NCBI GenBank assembly: GCA_019235885.1
Contig: JAFAKB010000056.1
Coordinates: 16,860-80,859 of the forward strand
Origin: Candidatus Eremiobacterota bacterium
GTDB lineage: Bacteria > Vulcanimicrobiota > Vulcanimicrobiia > Vulcanimicrobiales > Vulcanimicrobiaceae
DNA length: 64,000 nt
Direction of reading: 5' to 3'
In this document: one piece after another, positions 8,462 through 17,233 of the stretch
Layout: each line of letters opens with the position of its first letter
How positions within the stretch are numbered: position 1 is the stretch's first letter
Notes under the pieces: generated by a model
What the model was told of the DNA's origin: nothing
Databases searched by the model: none
The model's input: only the letters and a program-made list of their open reading frames with translations
Position numbers and translations under genes: made by a program

Positions 8462-8472
8462 TATAGTGCCAA
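8446..8472. promoter_or_regulatory. CIRCE-like operator (HrcA site)
   Basis: TTAGCACTC-N9-TAGTGCCAA against the CIRCE consensus TTAGCACTC-N9-GAGTGCTAA: left arm exact, right arm with two mismatches, spacer exactly 9. It overlaps the -35 box and spacer of the hsp20 promoter, where a repressor would block RNA polymerase. hrcA itself is not in this window. Confidence 0.82.
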
Positions 8473-8546
8473 TAGCGCCGGAGCGACCCCGGCCCGGGCG
8501 AGCGGCCGTTCGAGGCTCGGCCGAAACGTGGTAGGATAGACGGTCT

Positions 8547-11500
8547 GTGGCCGCCCTCGCCCCGAGCCTCGTTCGCGCGCTCCCCGCCTCGTCTCGCCCG
8601 CTCGCCGAGCTGATCGAGCGCCTGCGCACGCCGCTCGACGGGCGCGGGCACGCCTTCGCGCTGCACGAGACGACCGGCTCGGCGCGTCCGTACCTGCTCG
8701 CCGCGCTGCACGGCGCGCTCAAGGGCCAGATCGTCGTCGTCGTGCCGACGACCGACGTCGCCGAGCGCACCTTCACCGACCTGACCTACTATCTCGGCGA
8801 GCGCGAGACCACCAGCGTCGCGCTGCTGCGGGCGCGCGAGGAGACGCTCGGCGCGATCGAGTCGCCCTCGGAGCGCAGCGCGCGCATGACGCTGCTCGCC
8901 GATCTGTGCGCGCGCAAGCCGCAAGTGATCGTCGCGCCGGTCGGCGCGCTGCGCCAGTACGTCATCCCGCGCCGCGTTTTCGAAGACGCCACGTTCACCT
9001 TGCGCGCGAACGAGAGCGCCGGCTGGGACGAGACGCTGCGCCGGCTCTATCGACTCGGCTACCTGCGCGTCGACGTCGTGAGCGCCGCCGGCGAGTACGC
9101 GGTGCGCGGCGGGATTCTCGACGTCTTTCCGGCGACGGCCGATCTTCCGGTGCGCGTCGAGTTCTTCGGTGACGACGTCGAGTCGGTGCGCGCGTTCGAG
9201 CTGCAGTCGCAGCGCTCGAGCGGCGAGCTGAACGCGGTCACGATCACGCCGTGGGTCGAGGTCCTGCGCGAGGACGCGCTGCGTGAGAACGTGCTGGCGC
9301 GCGCGAACGGCGAGCCGAACGTGATCTCCGCGCTGCGCGCGTATCTCGCCGGCGGCGCCGACGTTCCCGAGCCGTGGCTCAGCCTCGCGTACGACGAGCG
9401 CGCGACGGTGCTCGACTACCTGCACGACGCCGCGCTGGTCGTGCTCGAAGAGCCGGGGATGCTCGAGACCGTCGAGCAGGGGCTCGACGAAGAGCGCGCG
9501 CGCGGCGCGCAAGCGCTGATGGCCGGCGTCGACTCCGGCGAGCTCGACGTGCGCGACGACGAGGTCGGCGAAGCGCTGCTGGCCGACGTCGTCGCGCCGT
9601 ACCCGCGCTTGCGCGACTACGAAGCGCGCTTGCGCGCGCGCCGGGTGCTGATCCTCAGCGGCGGGATCGACGCCGGCGATCTGCACTGGCTGCCGCCGGC
9701 GGCAGAGTCCTTCGTGCTCGAGACGCGGCCTGCCGAGCACTTCAACCGCCGCCTCGAGCTGTTCACCCAAGCCGTGCGCGCGTGGGTCGCCGCCGGCGAC
9801 ACCGTGTGGCTGGTCGCCAGCGGCGCATCGCGCCTGGCCGAGGTGTTGCGCGCGGCGAACGTCAGCGTCGAGCGCAGCGCGCCGTTCGTGCACCTGCGCG
9901 CCGGCACCGACGGCGTCGCGCTCGGCGCGTCCGCACCGGCGCGGCACGGCACGGTGTACGTCGACCAAGGCTCGATCGAGGACGGGTTCAGCGTGCCGAT
10001 GCTGCACCTGCACGTGCTCGGCGACCGCGAGATCTACGGCCAGCCGGCGAAGCGCGTCAAGCTGCGCGCCGTGAAGGAAGGCGTCCCGGTCACGCTCGCG
10101 GACCTCAAGGTCGGCGACTACGTCGTGCACGCCGTGCACGGGATCGCGCAGTATCTGGGCTTGCGCAAGGAGACGATCCTCGGCGCGACCAGCGACTATC
10201 TCGATCTGAAGTACGCGGGGACGGACGGGATGCTGGTCCCGGTGCACCAGATGCACCAAGTCACCAAGTACAGCGCGAGCGAAGGCCACGCGCCGCGCCT
10301 TTCGAAAATGGGCGGCGGCGACTGGGCGCGCACGAAGTCGCGCGTCTCGGAGAAGCTGGCCGAGATCGCCGAAGGGCTCGTCGCGCTGTACGCGGAGCGC
10401 GAGACCTCGCGCGGCCACGCGTTCGCGCCGGACACGCCGTGGCAGGCCGAGCTGGAAGAGTCGTTCCCGTACGAGCCGACGCCGGATCAAGCCAAGGCGA
10501 TCGACGACGCGAAGTCCGACATGGAGCTGCCGAAGCCGATGGACCGGCTCGTCTGCGGCGACGTCGGCTATGGAAAAACGGAAGTCGCGGTGCGCGCGAT
10601 CTTCAAGGCGGTCGCCGACCAGAAGCAGGTCGCGGTGCTGTGCCCCACCACGCTGCTCGCCGCGCAGCACCACCGCACCTTCTCCGCCCGCTTCGCGTCC
10701 TTCCCGGTGCGGATCGAAGAGCTCTCGCGCTTCAAGAGCAAGAAAGAAGCGCAGGCGATCCTGAACGACCTCGCGCAGGGGAAGGTCGACGTCGTCGTCG
10801 GCACGCACCGCATCTTGCAGAAAGACGTCGTCTTCCGCGACCTCGGCTTGATCGTGGTCGACGAGGAGCAGCGCTTCGGCGTGATGCACAAGGAGCGCCT
10901 CAAGCAGCTCAAGGCGACCGTCGACGTGCTGACGCTCTCGGCGACGCCGATCCCGCGCACGCTGCAGATGTCGCTGATGGGCGTGCGCGATCTGTCGCTG
11001 ATTCAGACCCCGCCGAAAAACCGCATGTCGATCAAGACGGTCGTCGTGCCGGCCTCGGACGCGGTCGTGCAGCGGGCGATCGTGAACGAGCTCGACCGCG
11101 GCGGCCAGGTCTACTACGTGCACAACCGGATCGAGTCGATCTACGGCGTCGCGCGCGCGCTGGAGCAGCTGGTGCCGAAGGCGCGCATCGCGGTCGGCCA
11201 CGGCCAGATGCGGGAGCACGAGCTGGAGCCGGTGATGAGCCGGTTCATCGACGGCGAGATCGACGTCTTCGTCTCGACGACGATCATCGAGAACGGGATC
11301 GACATCCCGAACGTCAACACGATCGTCGTGAACGACGCCGACAAGTTCGGGTTAGCGCAACTGTACCAGCTTCGGGGACGCGTCGGACGGTCCAATCATC
11401 AGGCCTACGCGTTTCTGCTCTATCAGGCGCACAAGGCGCTGAGCGAAGAAGCGAAGGCGCGGCTGGAGGCGATCCGCGAGTTCACCCACCTGGGCAGCGG

Positions 11501-12101
11501 CCTGCAGATCGCGATGCGGGACTTGGAGATTCGCGGCGCCGGCAACCTGCTCGGTGCGGCGCAGTCCGGTTTCATCGGCGCGGTCGGCTTCGACACGTAC
11601 GTCCAGCTGCTGGCCGAGGCGATCTCCGAGCGCAAGGGCCCTTCGGCGGGCGCAGGACCGGCTGCGGACACGCGCGAGGCAGTGATCGACGTGAAGCTCG
11701 ACGCGTACGTGCCGGACGACTACATCCCGCAGGTCTCGCAGAAAATTGCGATCTACCAGCAGCTCGCCGCCGCGCGGACGCTGGCGGCGGTCGAGGAAGC
11801 CGTCGCCTCGGTGCGCGACCGCTTCGGCCCGCCGCCGCCGCAGTTCGACGCGCTGGTCGAGATCACGCGGTTGCGCGTGCTCGCGCTGCGGGTCGGGGTG
11901 ACGCGCGTGGTGATCAACGAGCAGCGGCTCACGCTCGGGGTCGGAAGCGGCTTTCAGCTCGACCCCGCCTCGATCCCCAAGCTGCAGTCGATCAGCAAGA
12001 ACCGCTTCCGTTTCGGCGAGGGCCGGATCACCATCGATCTGCCGGCCCGCAGCCCCGCGGATCAGCTCCCGACGCTGCACGCGCTGCTCGAAGCGCTATA
12101 A
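8547..12101 (+). CDS. mfd: Transcription-repair coupling factor
   Basis: 1184 aa from GTG. A DNA translocase that removes stalled RNA polymerase at lesions and recruits UvrA. The N-terminal UvrB-like region is followed by the RNA-polymerase-interaction domain (KVGDYVVHAVHGIAQYLGL), the helicase core with Walker A GDVGYGKTEVA and DEEQRFG box, motif VI-type QLRGRVGRS, and a C-terminal TRCF domain. Length is normal for the family. A TAGGAT at 8532-8537 lies only 9 nt before the GTG with no obvious Shine-Dalgarno, suggesting a leaderless or nearly leaderless mRNA. Upstream is the divergent hsp20. Confidence 0.96.
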   Translation: MAALAPSLVRALPASSRPLAELIERLRTPLDGRGHAFALHETTGSARPYLLAALHGALKGQIVVVVPTTDVAERTFTDLTYYLGERETTSVALLRAREETLGAIESPSERSARMTLLADLCARKPQVIVAPVGALRQYVIPRRVFEDATFTLRANESAGWDETLRRLYRLGYLRVDVVSAAGEYAVRGGILDVFPATADLPVRVEFFGDDVESVRAFELQSQRSSGELNAVTITPWVEVLREDALRENVLARANGEPNVISALRAYLAGGADVPEPWLSLAYDERATVLDYLHDAALVVLEEPGMLETVEQGLDEERARGAQALMAGVDSGELDVRDDEVGEALLADVVAPYPRLRDYEARLRARRVLILSGGIDAGDLHWLPPAAESFVLETRPAEHFNRRLELFTQAVRAWVAAGDTVWLVASGASRLAEVLRAANVSVERSAPFVHLRAGTDGVALGASAPARHGTVYVDQGSIEDGFSVPMLHLHVLGDREIYGQPAKRVKLRAVKEGVPVTLADLKVGDYVVHAVHGIAQYLGLRKETILGATSDYLDLKYAGTDGMLVPVHQMHQVTKYSASEGHAPRLSKMGGGDWARTKSRVSEKLAEIAEGLVALYAERETSRGHAFAPDTPWQAELEESFPYEPTPDQAKAIDDAKSDMELPKPMDRLVCGDVGYGKTEVAVRAIFKAVADQKQVAVLCPTTLLAAQHHRTFSARFASFPVRIEELSRFKSKKEAQAILNDLAQGKVDVVVGTHRILQKDVVFRDLGLIVVDEEQRFGVMHKERLKQLKATVDVLTLSATPIPRTLQMSLMGVRDLSLIQTPPKNRMSIKTVVVPASDAVVQRAIVNELDRGGQVYYVHNRIESIYGVARALEQLVPKARIAVGHGQMREHELEPVMSRFIDGEIDVFVSTTIIENGIDIPNVNTIVVNDADKFGLAQLYQLRGRVGRSNHQAYAFLLYQAHKALSEEAKARLEAIREFTHLGSGLQIAMRDLEIRGAGNLLGAAQSGFIGAVGFDTYVQLLAEAISERKGPSAGAGPAADTREAVIDVKLDAYVPDDYIPQVSQKIAIYQQLAAARTLAAVEEAVASVRDRFGPPPPQFDALVEITRLRVLALRVGVTRVVINEQRLTLGVGSGFQLDPASIPKLQSISKNRFRFGEGRITIDLPARSPADQLPTLHALLEAL

Positions 12102-12116
12102 AATCGCCGAAACTCC

Positions 12117-12145
12117 TTGACGGCGGGCGAGCGATGCCCTAGTTT
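12117..12145 (+). promoter_or_regulatory. Promoter of the small Cys-rich gene
   Basis: TTGACG (12117-12122), 17-nt spacer, TAGTTT (12140-12145), then 7 nt to ATG 12153. Transcription would start at or next to the start codon, giving a leaderless message. Confidence 0.55.
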
Positions 12146-12152
12146 GGCCGTT

Positions 12153-12356
12153 ATGGGTGGGGAACGGCCGGGTGCGCCCGGCGACGACAAGCTGCCGTGC
12201 TGCGGTCATTCGGCACGGCTGCACGTACCGGAGTGCAACTGGTGGATTCCGGGGACGCGCGATGAGCCACCGCGGCGGTGCGGCTGCGAGGGCTCTTCCC
12301 CCGCAGACGCAACGCCGCCAGGTCCGGCGCTAGATCGCCCGGACACCCCCCGGTAG
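12153..12356 (+). CDS. Small Cys/His-rich protein, unknown function
   Basis: 67 aa. The centre carries CCGHSARLH, PECNWW and a CGC cluster: five Cys and two His in 35 residues, suggestive of a metal site. There is no signal peptide or membrane segment. The frame extends 5' to 12117, but that would run through the apparent promoter. The 3' end overlaps the convergent HD-GYP gene by 27 nt. Composition matches neighbours. Not a family I recognise; existence rests on the promoter and the clustered Cys. Confidence 0.5.
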   Translation: MGGERPGAPGDDKLPCCGHSARLHVPECNWWIPGTRDEPPRRCGCEGSSPADATPPGPALDRPDTPR

Positions 12357-13382
12357 CCGATACGGTTGAACGTTGCCGAAGAACGAGGCCGAGATCGCGG
12401 AGAGGTTCGCGTCGGCGGAGTGATTGCGGTCTTCGGCGGCGAGCGCGATCATGACGTCGGCGACCTGCGCGTCCCACTGGCGCCCGCGCCCTTCGGTCAG
12501 CGCGGCGATCGCTTCGCCGTACGAGAGCGCGCGGCGGTACGGGCGGTCGCTGACCATCGCGTGGAACGAGTCGGCAACCGAGACGATCCGGGTTTCCAGC
12601 GAGATCTCTTCGCCGCGCAGACCGCGCGGGTAGCCGCGGCCGTCGAACCACTCGTGGTGCGCGCCGACGATCGGCGCGTACGGGGCGAGCGCGGGGATCT
12701 CGGAGAGTATCTCGGCGCCGGCCTCGGCGTGGCGCTTCATGATCTCCCACTCCTCGGCTTCCAGCGCGCCGGGCTTGAAGAGGATCGCGTCGGGGATGCG
12801 GATCTTGCCGATGTCGTGGAGGATGCCGGCCTTGACGATGCGCTCGGTGATGTCGGCGGGAAGCCCCATGCGGTCGGCGATCCGCCGGCCCCATTCGCCG
12901 GTCGCGCGCGAATGGTTGCACGTCGCGTCGTCCCGCGCGCGCAGCATCGCGAGCAGGGACCGGATCGCGGTCGGCTCACCGTCGACGCGATGGCCCGGAA
13001 CCTCGTCCAGGACGTGGGTCAGCGCGCGCGACTTGACGATCTCCAGGAAGACGACGATCGTGGCGAGGTCGCCGTGCTCGGCGTGCGCCAGCTCTTCGGC
13101 GGCCTCGCAGCCGGCCTCGATCATCGCGGCGACGACGGCGGCGGGATGCGCGTGGCGCACCATGCGCGACCAGTGCACGACGACGTCGGGCGCGCTCTGC
13201 GCGATCGCGATCGAGAGCTCGTGAACCAGGGTGCGCGCGATCAGCGGCGAGATCACCATGTCGGCCCGGCGCAAGCGCGCGACGATGTCGTTCGCCACCT
13301 CGGCGCGGCGGTCGTTGAGCACGTCGGCGAGGTGCGCGCGGCTGGTGTGCGGCACGTCGTGCAAACGATCGTCTTCGAACAT
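12330..13382 (-). CDS. HD-GYP domain protein, probable c-di-GMP phosphodiesterase
   Basis: 350 aa. The N-terminal half (1-150) is an alpha-helical region without recognised domain and with no membrane segment. The C-terminal HD-GYP domain has CNHSRATGEWG, the metal HD in AGILHDIGKIRIPD, HHEWFDGRGYPRG (the GYP signature) and VADSFHAMVSDRPYR. Family members hydrolyse cyclic di-GMP to pGpG or GMP. It follows two small minus-strand genes with short gaps (37 nt to the 122-residue protein), suggesting one signalling transcript. No GGDEF partner is visible here. Confidence 0.85.
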   Translation of the reverse strand: MFEDDRLHDVPHTSRAHLADVLNDRRAEVANDIVARLRRADMVISPLIARTLVHELSIAIAQSAPDVVVHWSRMVRHAHPAAVVAAMIEAGCEAAEELAHAEHGDLATIVVFLEIVKSRALTHVLDEVPGHRVDGEPTAIRSLLAMLRARDDATCNHSRATGEWGRRIADRMGLPADITERIVKAGILHDIGKIRIPDAILFKPGALEAEEWEIMKRHAEAGAEILSEIPALAPYAPIVGAHHEWFDGRGYPRGLRGEEISLETRIVSVADSFHAMVSDRPYRRALSYGEAIAALTEGRGRQWDAQVADVMIALAAEDRNHSADANLSAISASFFGNVQPYRLPGGVRAI

Positions 13383-13419
13383 CGTGCAGTCCGTCTACGA
13401 GCGGGTCGCGGTCGGCGGG

Positions 13420-13788
13420 CTAGCCGGCGTACGCGGTGCGGAGGTTGCCGTCCACGTCGCGGCGCAGGCCCGCGAACGCGTCGCGCTCGATCTGGGCCAC
13501 GAGGCGCACGACGTCGTGCAGGCGAACGCGCGGTGCGTCCTCGAGCTCGTCGACGACCGCTTGACCGGCGGCGGCGACGATGTCGTCGACGTCTCCGCAC
13601 CACTGGCCGACTTTTTTGACGAACTCGCGCAGCGGCTTGATGTCCGCGCCGTCGAGCGCCGTGCGCACGAGCGAGGTCGCGGAGCGAACGAGACGGAGGT
13701 TCTCGACCGTCGGCAGCATCGACGTGCACGTCTCGATAAAGAGCCGCGTCTTGTCGACCGGACGGCAATCCGTTGCTAGCTGATACAT
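13420..13788 (-). CDS. Hypothetical helical protein upstream of the HD-GYP gene
   Basis: 122 aa with no recognised family. Heptad-like hydrophobics across PLREFVKKVGQWCGDVDDIV and the C-terminal half suggest a helical bundle; one Cys at each end of the first half, no signal peptide, no membrane helix. It lies between the 34-residue ORF (9 nt upstream) and the HD-GYP gene on the same strand. A role as sensor or partner of the HD-GYP protein is inference from position only. Confidence 0.55.
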   Translation of the reverse strand: MYQLATDCRPVDKTRLFIETCTSMLPTVENLRLVRSATSLVRTALDGADIKPLREFVKKVGQWCGDVDDIVAAAGQAVVDELEDAPRVRLHDVVRLVAQIERDAFAGLRRDVDGNLRTAYAG

Positions 13789-13797
13789 AGATTCACC

Positions 13798-13902
13798 CTA
13801 GTTCGTGATCGGTGGTATGGCCGGCGCGGTGGCACAGACATGCGCGATTCCGACGACGGCGTTCAGCACAGAAAAAAAGGCGATCGATAGGGCATCGGCC
13901 AT
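13798..13902 (-). CDS. Small hydrophobic peptide (34 aa)
   Basis: ATG 13900-13902 is preceded by GAGGAGAG at about 9 nt, one of the better ribosome sites here. The peptide is hydrophobic in the middle (SIAFFSVLNAVVGIAHV), with one Cys, and ends in PAIPPITN. It could be a small membrane protein, a secreted peptide or a leader; there is no family match from memory. The longer frame to 13980 lacks a ribosome site. It heads the unit with the 122-residue protein and the HD-GYP gene. Confidence 0.4.
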   Translation of the reverse strand: MADALSIAFFSVLNAVVGIAHVCATAPAIPPITN

Positions 13903-14047
13903 GGAATAGGTCTCTCCTCGAACCGGCAAGGCGTGCGGGGGCGTGCCGCTAGCATATCCGCTCGGCGCGAATTCGCGCATGAGGCGAACACCCCATTGTC
14001 ACCGAAAACGCCCGTCCCAGCAGGCTTTTTGCCGATTTTAAACTATT

Positions 14048-15526
14048 TCAGGCTTGAATTCCGAGGTCGCGGGCGCGCTGGATTGCCTGGGCTCGGTTGC
14101 CGACATGCAGCTTCGCGTAGATGTTGCCGACCTGGCGTTCCACCGTCTTTCGCGACTTCCCGAGCGACGACGCGATCGTTGCGAGCGTCATCCCCGTCGG
14201 GAGCGCCCGCAAAACTTCCAGTTCCGCCTCGGTGAGATGGTGGCTTGGGCGAGCACGATTCGCCGCTCGGCACGCTTCGTTAAAGAACATGGCGTAGCCA
14301 CGCATCATAGCGGGCGCCTCGTCCTCGCGCATCCCCTCCGCGCTGATGATTCCAGCGAACTGCTGATCCGGATCGATCGAGCGAGACAAAGCGCGACGGC
14401 CTCGGACGGTGTCGCCGACGGCGATGCAGACGGCCGCGGCGAGGATACGAGCGATCCGCCGGCGCCGAGAATCGAAGAGCGGCTCTTTGCCCGAGCGTTC
14501 CGCGGTCTGGCTGATCGTCCGCCTGGCTGCTCGCCGCGCGACGTCCACGTGCCACGTCGCGAGTGCCGCGATCGCCAACAACGCGTCGAGCAGTGCCCGC
14601 TCCGGCAAGGTCAGCGCCTCGTTGTTCCGCACGGAAGTCAGTGCTACACGGGCCGCATCGAACCGGCCGGCCCAACCCAGCGCGAGCGCCTCCGAGATCG
14701 TGAACGAAAACCGTTCGCGGTAATATTGCTCGTTCAGCGGGTTGGCGATAATCTGATTACGAAGCGAGCGCACCCGCTTCGCATCGCCTGCCTCCGCCGC
14801 GATGTCGAACTGAGCTAACACGCCCATGTTCTCGAGCGCCAAGTCTTCTGCCAGGTGAGCGGTCATCGCCATCTTCCGCGCATAGAATCGCGCAACGTCC
14901 GGATCGCCGACCCAATCGTTCGCGATCACGTATAGGATCGAGTACGCGATAGCGGCGCTCCGGTGCGACTCCAGACGTTCGAACCAGCGCGCTGATTCCA
15001 GCGCGCGATCTTGCGCCTCTTCGAAGTCCTCTCGGTAGAACGCGGCCAGGGCCGTGCGGTTCAGAACTCGGCCCACAATCATCGGGTTGTCGACCGCGCG
15101 TCCGGTCTCCAGCGCCTCCGCGGCAAACCATGCGCTCGCCGTATCGTTGCCTTGGCGCGCCGCGATGATGGCGCGTGATGCCGCAAATGCGGGCGCAAGG
15201 TCGGACTCTGCATCGTTGGCAATCGAAAGTGCTTCTTCTGCCTCGTGCATTCGGTTCGTGTTGATCAGGAGTGGAATCAACAGTTCGAGCAGATACTGTT
15301 GAACTCGCCCGTCCGAATGCGCGACCGCGCGCTTGAGAAGCGCGATACCTCCCGGTACGTCGCCCCCTGTCACGGACTTCATTGCCCGCAATCCGATCGC
15401 GATCGGATTGCGGATCCGTTCCGATGCAGGAAACCGGGCAATGGCGGCGTCGATGTCCGCGCGGCGAGCTTCCGTCGCAAGCTCGAAGAAACGCTCGACC
15501 GGGACCGGGTCGTGTCCGGTCATCAT
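14048..15526 (-). CDS. TPR-like LuxR-family transcriptional regulator
   Basis: 492 aa from ATG 15524-15526 (a second ATG follows directly). Residues 1 to about 420 are helical-repeat sequence typical of MalT/TPR sensor domains. The C-terminus (about 430-492) is a LuxR helix-turn-helix: LTEAELEVLRAL, GKSRKTVERQVGNIYAKLHV. It is paralogous to the protein at 57451-58944 along its length (NPLNEQYYRERF versus HPLPEQYRERF; VGDTVRGRRA versus VGDFVRGRRA). No receiver or ATPase motif is present, so ligand or partner sensing through the repeats is inferred. It may control the downstream HD-GYP unit. Confidence 0.8.
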   Translation of the reverse strand: MMTGHDPVPVERFFELATEARRADIDAAIARFPASERIRNPIAIGLRAMKSVTGGDVPGGIALLKRAVAHSDGRVQQYLLELLIPLLINTNRMHEAEEALSIANDAESDLAPAFAASRAIIAARQGNDTASAWFAAEALETGRAVDNPMIVGRVLNRTALAAFYREDFEEAQDRALESARWFERLESHRSAAIAYSILYVIANDWVGDPDVARFYARKMAMTAHLAEDLALENMGVLAQFDIAAEAGDAKRVRSLRNQIIANPLNEQYYRERFSFTISEALALGWAGRFDAARVALTSVRNNEALTLPERALLDALLAIAALATWHVDVARRAARRTISQTAERSGKEPLFDSRRRRIARILAAAVCIAVGDTVRGRRALSRSIDPDQQFAGIISAEGMREDEAPAMMRGYAMFFNEACRAANRARPSHHLTEAELEVLRALPTGMTLATIASSLGKSRKTVERQVGNIYAKLHVGNRAQAIQRARDLGIQA

Positions 15527-15865
15527 AGTGCGCTCACATAGCGGAAGTCGCGCTCGCACGTTCCGCGAACCATTGGCGGAGGTCCGAGCGAGCGCGACAA
15601 GCCGCGGAACGTCCCCACGCGGCCCATCTCGATGCTAGTGTTACCGGCGGTCAGCTTAACTCCTTGAGCGGTTGTTTTTCTCATTGAGAAAGGCAAGTAA
15701 GTGCATGGTTACCGCCGCTCTTGATGGCCCATGTTCCCAAATACGGCGGATGCCCGCGACAAGAGCGGGTTCTGATGATCTGCCGACGCAACGCGCAAAC
15801 AGCGCGCGGCCGGGACGCAGAGTTTCAAGTCGACGGCAAGCAGGTCATGTTCCCGGTCAGGCGCG
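15527..15865. other. Intergenic region, no gene supported
   Basis: 339 bp between the LuxR gene and the efflux pair, both on the minus strand. It contains a 15-bp palindrome TTTCTCA-T-TGAGAAA at 15677-15691 that could be an operator. Short ORFs on both strands lack ribosome sites and coding bias. Confidence 0.4.
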
Positions 15866-17233
15866 TTAGTTTGCGATAATCGCCGTCTCGACTGCAGTTC
15901 CCGGGCGGAACACGCAGCTTCCGCCGTCTTTTGGCAGCGCAATGCGGATCGGCACGCGCTGCGTCACCTTTACGAAGTTTGTGGGCGCGGAGAGGGACGG
16001 GAGCGTCGAGAGCGCGTTTTGGGCGACGGGGGCGAAGCCGATCACTTTGCCGCGCACGGTTTGGCCGCCGCAGGCGTCGATGGAGATGTCGACCGGCATC
16101 CCGGGGCGGATGCGGTTGAGCTGCGTCTCCTTGTAGTTCGCGGTGACGTAGATGCGGTTCGCCGGCGAGAGCGTCACCACGGCCTGGCCGGGGACGACGG
16201 TTTGGCCCTCCTCGGCGTTGCGCGCGGAAACCCAGCCGTCGACGGGCGCGACGATCCGCGTGTCGCGCAGCGCAAGCCGCGCAAGGCGCACTTGCGCCGC
16301 CATCGCACCGGCTTGCGACTCAGCGGCATATGCCGTGTTCTGTTTGTTCGCGACGCGCGACGGCGCGGCGGCTTCGGCGGTCTTCGCCTGCGCGATCGGG
16401 ATCTGCGCCGCGCTCGCCGCGGTACCGGTGCTCGCCGCGGCGGCGTTCGAGCGCTGCTGAACGAGCGTCGCCTCGGCCATGCGCAGCGCGGCGCGTGCGT
16501 TGGCGACTTGTGCCAGCGCGGCGTTGTACGTCGCGCGCGCTTGCGAAGCGGCGGTGACGGCCGCGTCGAGCGCGGTCGCGGCGACATAGCCCTGGCGCGC
16601 GAGCGCCTCCGTGCGGCTGCGGTCGAGCTCGGCTTTGCGCAGTGCGTCCTGCGCGGCGGGGACGGCGGCTTGCGCCGACGCGAGCTGCGCGCGCGCCGAA
16701 GCGACTTGCGCCTGCGCAACCGCGACCGCATTGCCTGCGGCCGCGGCTTGCGAGGCGGACAGCTGCGTCGACCGCCGCGCCGCTTCGACCGAGCCGGCTT
16801 GTTCTTGCACCTGCGCTGCTTGCAGCTCGCCCTCGAGCGAGGCCGCGTCGCGCGCGGCGTTCGCAGTCGCTTGCAGCGAGCGCAGGTTCTCCTCGGCGAG
16901 ATCCAGCGCCGCGCGTTCGTTCGCGTCGTCGAGCACGACCAGCGGCTGGCCCTTGTGCACGAACTGGTTCTCGTCGACCAGAACCCGCGCGACGCGCTCG
17001 GAGACCTTGCTCGTCACGAAGACTTGGTCCGTGTCGATCGTCGCGTCGTCGGTGTAGACGCGATGGCGATCGTAGAGCAGCCAGTGCCCGCCGAAGTACA
17101 ACGCCACGGCGACGACGCACAGCGCCGCGGCGTACGGAAGCCAGCGGCGCCGGCGCGGCAGGCGCGGCGGCGGCGGCGGTTCGTCCGGGATGCGCCGCAG
17201 ATCGTCGTCGGCGCGGTCGGCCGTCGTCCTCAT
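15866..17233 (-). CDS. HlyD/EmrA-type membrane fusion protein
   Basis: 455 aa. Cytoplasmic Pro/Arg-rich start, one membrane helix (about 33-53), then a periplasmic adaptor: lipoyl half (VYTDDATIDTDQVFVTSKVS, VHKGQPLVVLDD), an unusually long Ala/Gln-rich coiled-coil hairpin (about 115-300), second lipoyl half (IVAPVDGWVSARNAEEGQTV) and beta-barrel domain. It pairs with the DHA2 transporter, which overlaps by 4 nt (ATGA). Such pairs export drugs or siderophore-like compounds across two membranes with an outer-membrane channel; no TolC-like gene is next to them here. Confidence 0.9.
   Translation of the reverse strand: MRTTADRADDDLRRIPDEPPPPPRLPRRRRWLPYAAALCVVAVALYFGGHWLLYDRHRVYTDDATIDTDQVFVTSKVSERVARVLVDENQFVHKGQPLVVLDDANERAALDLAEENLRSLQATANAARDAASLEGELQAAQVQEQAGSVEAARRSTQLSASQAAAAGNAVAVAQAQVASARAQLASAQAAVPAAQDALRKAELDRSRTEALARQGYVAATALDAAVTAASQARATYNAALAQVANARAALRMAEATLVQQRSNAAAASTGTAASAAQIPIAQAKTAEAAAPSRVANKQNTAYAAESQAGAMAAQVRLARLALRDTRIVAPVDGWVSARNAEEGQTVVPGQAVVTLSPANRIYVTANYKETQLNRIRPGMPVDISIDACGGQTVRGKVIGFAPVAQNALSTLPSLSAPTNFVKVTQRVPIRIALPKDGGSCVFRPGTAVETAIIAN

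Noticed and set aside
15672..15942. Small ORFs on both strands in the LuxR-efflux intergenic region
   Set aside because: No ribosome sites or recognisable motifs; the minus ORF starts inside the fusion-protein gene.
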